From: Caenispirillum salinarum_A
Lineage (GTDB): Bacteria > Pseudomonadota > Alphaproteobacteria > Rhodospirillales > Rhodospirillaceae
Assembly: GCF_044803115.1 (NCBI RefSeq)
Contig: NZ_CP085224.1
Span: 2,294,001 to 2,358,000 of the forward strand
DNA length: 64,000 nucleotides
Direction of reading: 5' to 3'
Part shown: positions 32,705-42,800 of the stretch, in pieces
Position numbering within the stretch: position 1 is the first letter of the stretch
How the letters are laid out: every line of letters starts with the position of its first letter
The notes under the pieces: generated by a model
Databases searched by the model: none
What the model was told of the DNA's origin: nothing
Seen by the model: the letters and a program-made list of their open reading frames with translations, nothing else
Position numbers and translations under genes: made by a program

Positions 32705-32762
32705 AAGGCTGATACGAAACGGAACGCGGTCAGGACAGCCTTGGGGGAGGGTGCCTGATCGT

Positions 32763-32803
32763 GCGGGGACGGGAAGCGGTCATCCCGTCCCCGCTTTTCT
32801 TTT
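32763..32803 (+). terminator. Strong terminator of the nifB operon
   Basis: A perfect 12-bp stem, GCGGGGACGGGA and TCCCGTCCCCGC, with an 8-base loop, then TTTTCTTTT. It is one of the strongest terminators in the window and marks the end of nifB-fdxN-lrv-nifZ-nifT-sir2. Confidence 0.95.
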
Positions 32804-32933
32804 CGGTGCATACGTTTCCATCTGTCATCCCCACGCCATCAACTCTTCACGCAAGCGCCGTTGATCGCATGCCGCCCGCACCCTAGCGTTCGATCCAAGG
32901 GAGTACACCCGATCGGATTGGGGAGATACGGGC

Positions 32934-34958
32934 ATGGCGGGATCAGTAGCTGTCGGCGGTCGACATATTCTTGGCGGCGGGGTCCCGTCGCTTCAGGACA
33001 TGGCGGCGCGCCTGCCCATCGGTATCCGCATCGCCCTTCTGGCGGGCCTGGCGCTGCTGGCCTCGGCGGTTGCCGCCGGGGCCTACCTGGTGGGGCAGGC
33101 GCGGCTCGACTCGGCGCTGGAGCGCATGGAGTCCTACCGCCAGCTCTCCAGCGAGACCGCCCGCATGGAAACCGCCCTGGCCCGCCTGCGCCTCGATGAG
33201 CGCGACTTTCTGAGCGCGCTGGACGCCGCGGCGGCGGAAGCCTTCCGCACCCGCCTGGCCGAGGTGCGCGAGGCCCTGGAGGCCGTCGCCGCCCGACCGC
33301 AGGCCGCCGGCGTGGCCGATACCGTCGACCACCTGCGCGAGGGGCTGGCCGAGGCGCGTGCGGAATTCGACACGGTGGAGTCCCTGCGCCGTGAACTGGG
33401 CCTGTCGCCGGAGGAAGGTCTGTGGGGCCGGCTCACCGCCTCCACCCGTGCGGTGGAGGACGAGCTTGCGCAGTGGCCGAATGCCGATCTGCTGGAGGCC
33501 CGCCTTCAACGCATGCGCCGGCACGAGTTGTCCTTCATGCTGACGGAGGAGGCCGCCGAGCTGGGAAAGCACCGGAAGGCCTTCAACGAGTTCGACTTCG
33601 GCTTGATGGGCGCCACGCTCGACGACGACACCCGCGCCCGCCTCACCGACATGGGGCAGGGCTACCGCAAGGACACCACGGCCTACGCCGACAAGCGCCT
33701 GGAGCTGTCGGAGGCCTCCGCCGTGCTGGACGCGCGCTTCGACGGCCTGCGCCCGGACTTCGAGGCCCTGTTCGCCTTCACCCGCCATGGCATCGCCGAG
33801 GCGCTGGCGGCGCAAAAGCGCGTGCGGCAGGAAACGACGCTCATGATGGTCGGCACCGGCGGCGTTATCGTCGTGCTCTATGCCATCGTGGCGGTGTTCC
33901 TGGTGCGCAGCATCACCCGCCCCATCGGCGCGCTGGACGGTGCCATGCGCCGCATGGCCGCGGGCGACCGCGCCATTCCCATTCCCGGCGTCGACCGGGG
34001 CGACGAGATCGGCGGCATGGCGCGCGCCATGAACGTCTTCAAGGACGGGCTGCTGGAGGCCGACAAGCTGGCCGCCGAGCGCGCCCACGAGCAGGAACTG
34101 CGCGACCGCCGCCGCCAGAGCATCGAGGACGCCATCGGCCGGTTCGAGGGATCGGTGCGCGACGTGCTCAACACGCTCTCCATGGCCTGCGACGAGATGA
34201 TGGCGACGGCCAGGGACATGCGCAGCGCCTCCACCTCCACGGACCGGCAGGTCCAGGCCACCGTCGCCGCCGCGCAGGACGCAGACCGCAATGTGCGCCT
34301 TGTGGCCGAGGCCGCGGAGGATTTGGCGGCGGCCCTGTCGGAAATCCACGACGACGTCACCCAAAGCGCCCGCATCGCCCGCGAGGCGGTGACACGCGCC
34401 GAGGAGGCGGACGCCATCATGGTCAGGCTGGGTACGGCGGCGAACCGCATCGGCGAGGTGCTGGAATTCATCAACACCGTCGCCGAGCAGACCAACCTTC
34501 TGGCGCTGAACGCCACCATAGAAGCCGCGCGGGCGGGCGATGCCGGCAAGGGCTTCGCGGTGGTCGCCAACGAGGTCAAGAGCCTCGCCACACAGACCGG
34601 CCGCGCCACCGACGAGATCGCCGAGCAGATCGCCGCCGTGCAGGCCGAGACCCGCCAGGCGGAAAAGGCCATCGCCGCCATCGTCCGCGTCAACGGCGAG
34701 GCCGACACCATCGCCCACCGCGTCGCGGACCGTGTGGAGGGCCAGGGACTGGCCATGAAGGGGATCGTGGAGAACGTGCAGCGCGCCACGGCCGACTCGG
34801 CGACGGTGGCGGAGAACGTCAGCGGCGTGCGCTCCAGCGCCGCGGCGGCCGGCAGCGCGGCCGGCCGCGTGACGGACGCTTCCGAGATGCTGACGCGGGA
34901 ATCGGCTTCGCTGCGGGGCGAGGTGGAAAGCTTCCTGGGCGATATCCAGGTGGCCTGA
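32934..34958 (+). CDS. Methyl-accepting chemotaxis protein
   Basis: A 674-residue inner-membrane chemoreceptor. The first membrane segment is near 30-50, the second near 306-326 (TLMMVGTGGVIVVLYAIVAV). The roughly 250-residue periplasmic part is all-helical and Glu/Arg/Leu-rich, like helical bimodular sensor domains. A HAMP domain follows (RSITRPIGALDGAMRRMAAG), then the signalling domain with the conserved hairpin tip EFINTVAEQTNLLALNATIE / AARAGDAGKGFAVVANEVKS. No CheR/CheB pentapeptide tether is present. GGGAG precedes the ATG. The ligand is unknown. Confidence 0.93.
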   Translation: MAGSVAVGGRHILGGGVPSLQDMAARLPIGIRIALLAGLALLASAVAAGAYLVGQARLDSALERMESYRQLSSETARMETALARLRLDERDFLSALDAAAAEAFRTRLAEVREALEAVAARPQAAGVADTVDHLREGLAEARAEFDTVESLRRELGLSPEEGLWGRLTASTRAVEDELAQWPNADLLEARLQRMRRHELSFMLTEEAAELGKHRKAFNEFDFGLMGATLDDDTRARLTDMGQGYRKDTTAYADKRLELSEASAVLDARFDGLRPDFEALFAFTRHGIAEALAAQKRVRQETTLMMVGTGGVIVVLYAIVAVFLVRSITRPIGALDGAMRRMAAGDRAIPIPGVDRGDEIGGMARAMNVFKDGLLEADKLAAERAHEQELRDRRRQSIEDAIGRFEGSVRDVLNTLSMACDEMMATARDMRSASTSTDRQVQATVAAAQDADRNVRLVAEAAEDLAAALSEIHDDVTQSARIAREAVTRAEEADAIMVRLGTAANRIGEVLEFINTVAEQTNLLALNATIEAARAGDAGKGFAVVANEVKSLATQTGRATDEIAEQIAAVQAETRQAEKAIAAIVRVNGEADTIAHRVADRVEGQGLAMKGIVENVQRATADSATVAENVSGVRSSAAAAGSAAGRVTDASEMLTRESASLRGEVESFLGDIQVA

Positions 34959-35003
34959 GCCGCCGGGGCGAAGCGGGAAGGGCGGGCCGGTGCGGCGCCG
35001 GCC

Positions 35004-35771
35004 TCAGCCCTGCAGCTTGTCCAGGAATGCGTTGAGCTGGTCTTCGTCGAAATCGTCCAGCGCGCTGTGCAGCATGGCCTTGTCCGCCGTCGACAGGTTG
35101 GCCAGCGGGGAGACCAGAGCGCTCAGAAGTACCTGGAATTCTCCGTGGCCGAAGGGCGGTGCGGTGTGTCCTTCGGGCGGCCGGGGCGTGTTGATGAACA
35201 TGTGCTGCCCCAGGCTGATGGACGAGGGGTGGTATTGCATCAGCTTGATGAACCAGTCGCGGCGGCCCTCGAAGTTCCGGAACGTCTTGACGATGGTCCA
35301 CAGCACCTTCGCCTGGACGATGCGGGCGTCGGGGTGGGCGTAAAAGTCGTCCCAGGCGAAGGCCTCGCCCTGTTCGGCAATCACCAGGTCCAGCACCTCG
35401 TTGCAGGTTTCGGCGTAGTGGGCGAGCTGGTCGCCCAGCGACAGCTGGAAGAAGTGGAACAGGTTGGGCAGGTGCTCGCGCGACAAGGTCTCGTCGTTCA
35501 GCAGGCCGGCCAGCGGATGCACCATGAGGCGGCCGAGCGCATTGCGCCGCTGCTCGATGCGGGTCTGGCGCTCCATGGCCTCGTATACGGTGTTGTAGGC
35601 CTGCTGATAGAAGGCGTCGAACTCGGGACTGGTCTTCAGCGCCTGGGCGATGCCCCGCAGGGTTTCCACCGAGACGTGGCCGTCGCTGGCCTTGGCCTGG
35701 ACGCTGGCGACCAAGGCGTCGAGGACCTGACCGGAGATCTCGCGCAGGTATTTGGGTCCGTTGTGCTGCAT
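35004..35771 (-). CDS. Conserved-looking hypothetical protein, helical
   Basis: A 255-residue soluble protein I do not recognise. It opens MQHNGPKYLREISGQVLDAL and is predicted mainly helical, with aromatic-rich segments (LPNLFHFFQLSLGDQLAHYA; FEGRRDWFIKLMQYHPSSIS). There is no signal peptide, membrane segment or obvious cofactor motif; an ending DDFDEDQLNAFLDKLQG is acidic. Codon use matches the neighbours, supporting a real gene. It lies downstream of ligD on the same strand, with about 100 bases between, so possible cotranscription with the repair genes deserves a look. Confidence 0.75.
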   Translation of the reverse strand: MQHNGPKYLREISGQVLDALVASVQAKASDGHVSVETLRGIAQALKTSPEFDAFYQQAYNTVYEAMERQTRIEQRRNALGRLMVHPLAGLLNDETLSREHLPNLFHFFQLSLGDQLAHYAETCNEVLDLVIAEQGEAFAWDDFYAHPDARIVQAKVLWTIVKTFRNFEGRRDWFIKLMQYHPSSISLGQHMFINTPRPPEGHTAPPFGHGEFQVLLSALVSPLANLSTADKAMLHSALDDFDEDQLNAFLDKLQG

Positions 35772-35869
35772 GGCCGTCCCGTTTCCGTCCCTCGCGCGCG
35801 CCTAAGCCGCTCGGCGCACGTCTTTCAGAGGATCATGCCGGGAAACCAAGTCCTTGTGAAGACTTGCGG

Positions 35870-38578
35870 TCACACCTTCATGCCAAGCGTGCGCATGGCT
35901 TTTTTCGTCAGGGACTGGCGCACGTCGAAGAACCCCTCCCACGGGTCGGCCTTCTGGCGCGTGAGGCGGGAGGGCAGGGTTTCCACGGTCCACTTGTCGC
36001 CCGACGGCACGCGGGACAATTCCTCCCACGTCACCGGCACGGCCACCGGCGCGCCCTCGCGCGCCCGGCTGCTGTAGGGGGCGACGGCGGTGGCGCCGTG
36101 GCCGTTGCGCAGGTAGTCGATGAAGATGCGCCCCGTGCGCTTGGCCTTGGTCATGACGGCCACGAACCGATCCGGCTCGTCGTGCGCCAGCGTCTTCGCC
36201 AGGGCCTGCGCGAAGCCCTTGACCTCCGCCCAGTCGTTGCGCCGCCGGGGCAGGGGGACCACCACATGCAGGCCCTTGCCGCCGGTGGTCTTGACGAAGC
36301 TCTCAAGCCCCAGCTCGGACAGACGGTCGCGTATGTCGCGGGCGGCGGCGCGGACGTCCTTGAAGGGGACGCTTTCGTGCGGGTCCAGGTCGATGACCAT
36401 GACGTCGGGGTGGTCCAGGTCGTCGGCGCGCGATCCCCAGGGGTGGATCTCCATGACGCCCGACTGCACCAGCCCGATGAGGCCGGCTTCGTCGGTCACC
36501 ATGACGTGCGTCCTGGTCTGGCCCTTTTCCGTGACCGGCGTGCCCGAGACGCTTTTCGCCAGGCCCATGCCCGGGTGACGCTGGAAGAAGCACTGCTCGC
36601 CACGCCCCTCGGGGCAGCGCAGCAGGCCGAGCGGCCGGTCCTTGATGAAAGGCAGCATGCGGGGGGCGACGAGTTCCATATACTCCGCCAGTTGCCGTTT
36701 GGTGAGGCCCTGTTGCGGATAGATGACGCGGTCGGGGTTGGAGATCTTTACGCCGTGGAAGGTCGGTGCGTCATCGTCGCGCGTGCCCTTGCCCGGCCCG
36801 GCCTTGCCTTTGCCCTTTCGTGGCGCCGCTTTCGGTAACGGCTCCGGCTCCGCTTCCGCCTCCACGGCGTCGACAAAGCCGGCCTCGCCGGGGCTTTCGG
36901 CGGGCTGTTCCAGAACCACGTCCCTGGCCTCCTTGTCCTCGCGCAGCCCCTTGAAGGCGGCGTGGCGCAGGATGCCCTCGCGCGTCCAGGCGGCGTATTC
37001 GATCTCGCAGACCGCGTCGGGGCGGACGAACCGGATGTCCTTTTCTCCCGCCGTGCCGCCCGTGAAGGGGCTGGTCTTGCGTTCCCTGGGCTCCAGCAGG
37101 GTGCGGAGCTTTTTCGATGTCGCGGCGGTGTAGCCCGTGCCCACCTTGCCGGCGTAGGTGAGCGCGCCGTGGGCGTCGTAGTATCCCAGCGCCAGCGCGC
37201 CGATGCCCGGGCCGCCCTTCGACGGCAGGGTGTAGCCGCCGATGACGAACTCCTGGCGCTCCACGCACTTTGACTTGATCCAGTCCGTTCCGCGCCCGGA
37301 GCGGTAGGGCCGGTCGCGGCGCTTGGAAATCACCCCCTCCAGCCGCATCGAGCAGGCCTTTTCCCACACGCGCGGTCCGCCGCCGTCGACGTGATCGGAA
37401 TAGCGCACGGTCGCCCCGCCGGCGGTGTCGGCCTCGTCCAACAGGGCCTTGAGGCGGTCCTTGCGCTGGATGAGCGGCATCTCGCGCAGGTCCTCGCCGT
37501 CCAGGAACAGGCAGTCGAAGACCTCGAACACCACATCCTCCGTCTTCTTCTCGGACAGGGCCTCCTGCAACAGGCCGAAGTCCGATGCCCCATGCTCGTC
37601 CAGCACCACCGCCTCGCCGTCCAGCATGACCGAGGCGCACGGCAGGTCCGCCAGCGTGGCGGCCAGAGTCTTGAAGCGGTCCGTCCAGTCCTTGCCGTTG
37701 CGGGTGTAGATGCGCGCCCGGCCGTCCTCCATCCGCGCGATCAGGCGGTAGCCGTCATACTTGATTTCGTGCAGCCAGCCGTCGGCGGCGGGCGCCTTCG
37801 CCTCGCGTGTTGCCAACTGCGGCTTGACGAAATCGGGCATCTTACCTGCCGGCTGATCGGTCTTCTGCGGCTTGGCCCGAACCGGCGCCTTTTTCTTCGG
37901 GGAAGCCGTGGCGCGCTTTGTGGAGGCGGGCTCCGGGTTCTCGCCTTCTTCTTCGGCAATGACGTCCATGGGGCGGTCTGTGACGGCGCTGGTGGTGTAT
38001 TCCTCCACCAGTGCGGCGCCGTCGCCGGGACGGGCGAAGTCGTCCTTCATCTTGATGAGCAGCCAGTTGTCCTTGCCCTTGTCGGCGGGCTTGCGGCCGC
38101 CCATGCGCACCAGCGCCCAGTCGCCGCACATGCGCTGGCCGTGCAGGCGGAACTCCAGCCGGCCTTTCCTGACCTGCTCGGCCGGGTCTTGGTCCTTGAT
38201 CGGCTCCCAGGTGCCGCCGTCCCAGATCATCACCGTGCCGCCGCCGTACTCGCCCTTGGGTATGGTCCCTTCGAAGCCGGCATAGTCCATGGGGTGGTCT
38301 TCGGTGTGGACCGCCAGGCGCTTGTCCGCCGGGTCGAGCGACGGCCCCTTGGTGACGGCCCAGGACACCAGAACCCCGCCGATCTCCAGCCGGAAATCGT
38401 AGTGCAGGCGTGTCGCCGCGTGCTTCTGCACCACGAAGACGGGCGGCTCGGTCTTGCGGCGGCGCTTCGGCTTGTGGGCGGGCGGCTCGCGCGTCTTGGA
38501 GAAATCGCGCTTGGCGACATAGGCCGCCAGGGCATCGGCGGCGCGAACGTCGGGGCTGGCGCTTTCGGTGCGGGCCAT
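35870..38578 (-). CDS. ligD: ATP-dependent DNA ligase D
   Basis: A 902-residue multifunctional enzyme of bacterial non-homologous end joining. Order from the N-terminus: phosphoesterase domain (about 45-210; FVVQKHAATRLHYDFRLEI, HTEDHPMDYAGFEGTIPKGE), ligase domain (about 255-560; nucleotidyl Lys273 in HEIKYDGYR, then LDGEAVVLDEHG), and polymerase/primase domain (about 610-900; DLDPHESVPF metal site, KTTGGKGLHVVVPL). All three appear complete. The linkers are rich in Lys, Ala and Pro. It is 6 bases downstream of ku and surely cotranscribed with it. Confidence 0.96.
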   Translation of the reverse strand: MARTESASPDVRAADALAAYVAKRDFSKTREPPAHKPKRRRKTEPPVFVVQKHAATRLHYDFRLEIGGVLVSWAVTKGPSLDPADKRLAVHTEDHPMDYAGFEGTIPKGEYGGGTVMIWDGGTWEPIKDQDPAEQVRKGRLEFRLHGQRMCGDWALVRMGGRKPADKGKDNWLLIKMKDDFARPGDGAALVEEYTTSAVTDRPMDVIAEEEGENPEPASTKRATASPKKKAPVRAKPQKTDQPAGKMPDFVKPQLATREAKAPAADGWLHEIKYDGYRLIARMEDGRARIYTRNGKDWTDRFKTLAATLADLPCASVMLDGEAVVLDEHGASDFGLLQEALSEKKTEDVVFEVFDCLFLDGEDLREMPLIQRKDRLKALLDEADTAGGATVRYSDHVDGGGPRVWEKACSMRLEGVISKRRDRPYRSGRGTDWIKSKCVERQEFVIGGYTLPSKGGPGIGALALGYYDAHGALTYAGKVGTGYTAATSKKLRTLLEPRERKTSPFTGGTAGEKDIRFVRPDAVCEIEYAAWTREGILRHAAFKGLREDKEARDVVLEQPAESPGEAGFVDAVEAEAEPEPLPKAAPRKGKGKAGPGKGTRDDDAPTFHGVKISNPDRVIYPQQGLTKRQLAEYMELVAPRMLPFIKDRPLGLLRCPEGRGEQCFFQRHPGMGLAKSVSGTPVTEKGQTRTHVMVTDEAGLIGLVQSGVMEIHPWGSRADDLDHPDVMVIDLDPHESVPFKDVRAAARDIRDRLSELGLESFVKTTGGKGLHVVVPLPRRRNDWAEVKGFAQALAKTLAHDEPDRFVAVMTKAKRTGRIFIDYLRNGHGATAVAPYSSRAREGAPVAVPVTWEELSRVPSGDKWTVETLPSRLTRQKADPWEGFFDVRQSLTKKAMRTLGMKV

Positions 38579-38584
38579 TGGCGG

Positions 38585-39472
38585 TTACCCCGTGGCGCGC
38601 TTCTTCTGCGTGCCGGACTTGGAGGACGACCCGGAGCCCGAGGCGGGCTTCTTCTTTGCCGGCGCCTTCTTGCCGCCGCCGGAGCCGCCCTTGTCCTCTT
38701 CCTTCAGGCTGTTCTTCAGCGCGTCCATCAGGTTGATGACCTGGCCCTTCTTCGGCTTGCCGGCGTCCTTTTCCACCGGACCTTCGTGGCCCTGCATGCG
38801 TTCCTCGATCAGGTCGCGCAGGGCGTCCTGATAGTGGTCGTGGAAGGTCTCCGGCTTGAACTCGCCGGCACGGCTTTCGATAAGCTGCTGGGCCATCTTC
38901 ACCTGGTCCTTGTCGGGCTTCACATCCTCGACCTCGGCGAAGTATTCCTCGGCCTCGCGCAGTTCCTCGGCATAGCGCAGCGTTTCCAGCAGCAGGCCCT
39001 TGCCGCAGGGGCGGATGGCGACGATGTGCTCCTTGCCGCCCAGCACGATCTGTCCCAGAGCCATCTTCTTGGCCCCGCGCAGGGCGTCGCGGATGGTGAC
39101 ATAGGCCTCGTTGGCGATGTCGCCGTCGGGGGTGACGAAATACGGCTTGTCGTAGTAGATCGCGTCCACGTCCGAGGCGTCGACGAAGTGCGACAGGTCG
39201 ATGGTGTGCCGGCTTTCCACCTTCAGCTCGTCCAGGTCCTCCTTCTCGATGGGCACGAAGGAGCCGTCGGCGTCGGCGCCCATGACGACCTCATCGCGCT
39301 CGATGGGGCCGTGGTCGGGCACGTAGAGCTGGTTGCGCACGCGCTCGCCGGTCTCACGGTGGTAGCGGTGCAGGCTGACCTTGTTGGTGCCGGTCACGGC
39401 GGCATACAGCCGCACCGGGAACGACACCAGCGCCAGCCGGATGTGGCCTTTCCAATAGGGACGGGCTGCCAT
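38585..39472 (-). CDS. ku: Ku DNA end-binding protein
   Basis: A 295-residue homodimeric Ku protein that binds broken DNA ends and recruits LigD. The N-terminal MAARPYWKGHIRLALVSFPV, the RVRNQLYVPDHG stretch and the LETLRYAEELREAEEYF region are typical. The C-terminal 45 residues are a Lys/Ser/Gly-rich tail, as in many alphaproteobacterial Ku proteins, likely for DNA binding. I chose ATG 39472 with AAGGAGG upstream; the open frame continues 127 codons further without Ku character. It heads the ku-ligD pair. Confidence 0.96.
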   Translation of the reverse strand: MAARPYWKGHIRLALVSFPVRLYAAVTGTNKVSLHRYHRETGERVRNQLYVPDHGPIERDEVVMGADADGSFVPIEKEDLDELKVESRHTIDLSHFVDASDVDAIYYDKPYFVTPDGDIANEAYVTIRDALRGAKKMALGQIVLGGKEHIVAIRPCGKGLLLETLRYAEELREAEEYFAEVEDVKPDKDQVKMAQQLIESRAGEFKPETFHDHYQDALRDLIEERMQGHEGPVEKDAGKPKKGQVINLMDALKNSLKEEDKGGSGGGKKAPAKKKPASGSGSSSKSGTQKKRATG

Positions 39473-39812
39473 GGCGGGCGGGCCTCCTTGCCGCATCGGT
39501 CGAAACGCCAAGATAACGCCGCGCGAGGCACTCCCGTTCGATTCGACGACCGGCGCGCGAGCCGGCGGGCATCTTTGAACGGATTGCGACGGGCGCGGTG
39601 CCACGCCACCGACCGGCAGGTCGCCGCGACATCGAAGCCGGGCGCCCGGTCCCAGGAACGGCCGCCCGCACGGCCAACAGCCTGTCGTTTTCTTCCGCGG
39701 CGTCCCATGCAGCCGGGGCGTTGCTGCCTTGTGCCGGGGCCGCAGCGTCTGCATATACCTAAAACGGGCACAGTCTGATACGCTTGATCGTGGCATCCGC
39801 CCCGCGGCGGAG
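39473..39812. promoter_or_regulatory. 340-bp divergent region between ku and the sensor kinase
   Basis: No gene, repeat or clear terminator is seen. The region must contain the start sites for both ku-ligD and the kinase, but I find no promoter with good -35 and -10 elements. It is slightly less GC-rich in its right third (39755-39790). Confidence 0.4.
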
Positions 39813-42800
39813 ATGGATCGACGAAAACGACGGGCGATCATGAACGGGCGCATATGGCAGCCTTTGGCGGTGGCGGGCGTGGCGATGTTCTGCCTCGTCC
39901 TGACTGCCCTTGCCTGGCGCTATGACGCGATCACCGGCGCCCGGGTCATCAATCTCGAGTTTGAGCGCGGCGCCCGCCGCATCGAGCGCGGTCTGATGGA
40001 GCGGATGCACCATCTGGAGACCACGGTCCGCGCCGCCCAGGGATTTGTCGAGAACCTCGACGTACCGGACGAGGAAGCATGGGAGTCGTTTGCGCGGCGC
40101 CTGGACTTGGGCAGTGGCGCCAATGGCGTCGTCGGCCTGGCCTTCTATCGGCTGGAGAAAGGTGCCGCCCGCGATGGTGACGCCTATCTGGTGGCCCTGG
40201 CCGCGCCGAACCAGCGGCTGTCGTCGCTGATCGGCCGCCCCCTTATCGGTGCGCCGGCGGTCCTTCAGGCCATACGCGAGGCGCGGGCATCGGGCGAGTT
40301 TGTGCTGAGCGGCCGGTTCGAGGGGCCGCTGCAGAGGGCCGGGGCGCCGGTGGCGGCCGACATGGTCATGGTCGCGCCGGTGCATGATCCGGGCTCCGGC
40401 GCCTATCGCGGCGTCGTCGCCCTGGGGCTGTCGTCGACCCTTCTGCTCGACAGCGTGTTCGGCCGCACCGGCACGGACGGCTACGCCGTCGCCGTCAGCG
40501 ATGCGACCGCCGGTGCCGAGCCGTTCTACAGGGCCGGGGCGCCGCAGGTCCTGGATATGCTGGCGGTGGAAGACGCCGGGGACGACGCGGCACTGCGTCA
40601 GTCGTCGGCGGTCGTCGTCGGCGGACGGGTGTGGCGCCTCGCGGTGGCCCGGGGTGAGACGCTGACGGCTGCGCGCCTCGCCATGCACGGGCGCGTGGAA
40701 CTGGTGGCGGGGCTTGCCTTCACGCTGGTCATGACGTTTGCCGCCTGGCTTCTGGTGACGCGCCGCATGCGGGCGGAGAAGCTGGCCGCGGAGATGACCG
40801 AGGCGCTTAAGGAAAGCGAAGAACGCTACCGCATGCTGTTTGCCGGGAACAAGGCGGTGGAACTGGTCATCGACCCGACCGACGGCCGCATCGTGGAGGC
40901 CAACGCCGCTGCCGAGCGCTTCTACGGCTGGCCGGCCGAGCAATTGACCCGCATGGTGATCGGCGAGATCAACACCCTCACGCCCGCCGAGGTGGCGGCC
41001 GAAATGCGCCGGGCCGAGGAGGAAAGCCGCACCGACTTCATCTTCCGCCACCGCACCGCCTCGGGCGCCGTGCGGGACGTGGAGGTGTGTTCCGGCCCGA
41101 TCGTGGTGCAGGGGCGGCGGCTGCTGTACTCCATCGTTCACGACATCACCCAGCGGCGCGAGGCGGAACGGGCGCTGCGCGATTCCGAGATCCGCTTCCG
41201 CTCGCTGTTCGAGCAAAGCCCCTGGGCGACCCTCGTGCTGCGGCCCGACGGCGTGATCCGCCGCGCGAACACGGCGTGGCGGGCCCTGCGTGGTGCCGCG
41301 TCGGCGCCGACGAACCTTCTCGACGACCCGCAGTTCGCGGCCCACGGCTTCGGGGATCTGCTGGGGCGTGCAGGCGCCGGCGAGTCGGTGGAGGTTCCCG
41401 CGGTCCTGCTGGAGGCCGGCGGCGGCGTCGCCGCGCAGTGGGTGCGGGCGTTCCTCTATCCTGTTCGCGACGCCACGGGTGCGGTCGACGAGGTGATCCT
41501 CATGGCCGAGGACATCACCGAGCGGGTCCGGGCGGAGCGCGAACTGGCCTACCGCCACCGGCTGCTCGCGACGCACCTGGAGACCACGCCCGACGGGGTG
41601 GTGATCCTGGACGGCGCCTGGCGCATCGCCGGGTTCAACCGCCGCTTCGCCGAGATGTGGAACCTCGCTCCCGACCTGCTGTCGGGCGGCGATGGCCAGG
41701 CCCTGCTGTTCAGCATGCGGTCGGCGGTGGAGGCGCCGGCGGCGTTCGAGGCCCGCATGCGGGCGCTGACGTCGGCGGCCACCGATCCCGACGGCGGGGC
41801 CGACCGGCTGCCCGGCGACGCCGACGGTGCCGTGGGCGCGGCGACCTGGGACGAGATCACCATGGCCGACGGGCGGGTCTTCGAGGCCTTTTCGCGCATG
41901 GTGCCGCCGACGGAGGAAGAGCCGGCGCGGCGGGTATGGTTCTATCGCGACATATCCGAACGCAAGCGCCTGGAGGAGCGCCTGCGGCGGGCGCTGGACG
42001 AACAGGATGCCATGTTTAACTCGGCCGGCGAGGGCATCGCGTTCCTGCGCGGCGATCGCTTCGTGCGCGCCAACCGCGTCTTCAGCGAGCTGTTCGGCTA
42101 CAGCGCCGCCGAACTGACGGAGTGCGCGGCGGCGGACATGTTCCCCGACGCCGCCGGCCAAAAGCAGTTCCTGACCGCGGTGCGCGCGGCGCTGGAGACG
42201 AACGGGCGCTACACCGGCGAGCACCGCATGCGGCGCAAGGACGGCACCTTGTTCTGGTGCCGCACCAACGGCGCGACGCTGGAGCACCGCAGCACCCGCG
42301 GCGGCACGATCTGGCTGGTGGAGGACATCACCGAGCGGCGCGAGGCCGACCGGCGGCTGGGGGAACTGCTGGGCGACCTGGAACGCTCCAACGCCGAGCT
42401 TCAGCAGTTCGCCTACGTCGCCAGCCACGACTTGCAGGAGCCGCTGCGCATGGTCTCCAGCTACATGGGCCTGCTGGAAAGGCGCCACGGCGGCGACCTG
42501 TCGGAGGATGCCAAGGAGTACATCGGGTTCGCGGTGGACGGGGCGCACCGCATGCAGGGGCTGATCAACGATCTGCTGCAGTATTCCCGCGTGGGCACCC
42601 AGGGCAAGCCGCTGGAGCCGCGCGATGCCACGGCGGCCGCCCGGGCCGCGCTCGATAATCTGAGCATCGCCGTGGCCGAGGCAGAGGCAGAGGTTTCCGT
42701 GGGGCCGCTGCCGCGTGTCATGGCCGACGAAGGACAGTTGGTAAGGCTGTTCCAGAACCTGATCGGCAACGCGCTGAAGTACCACAAGGTGGGCGTCGCG

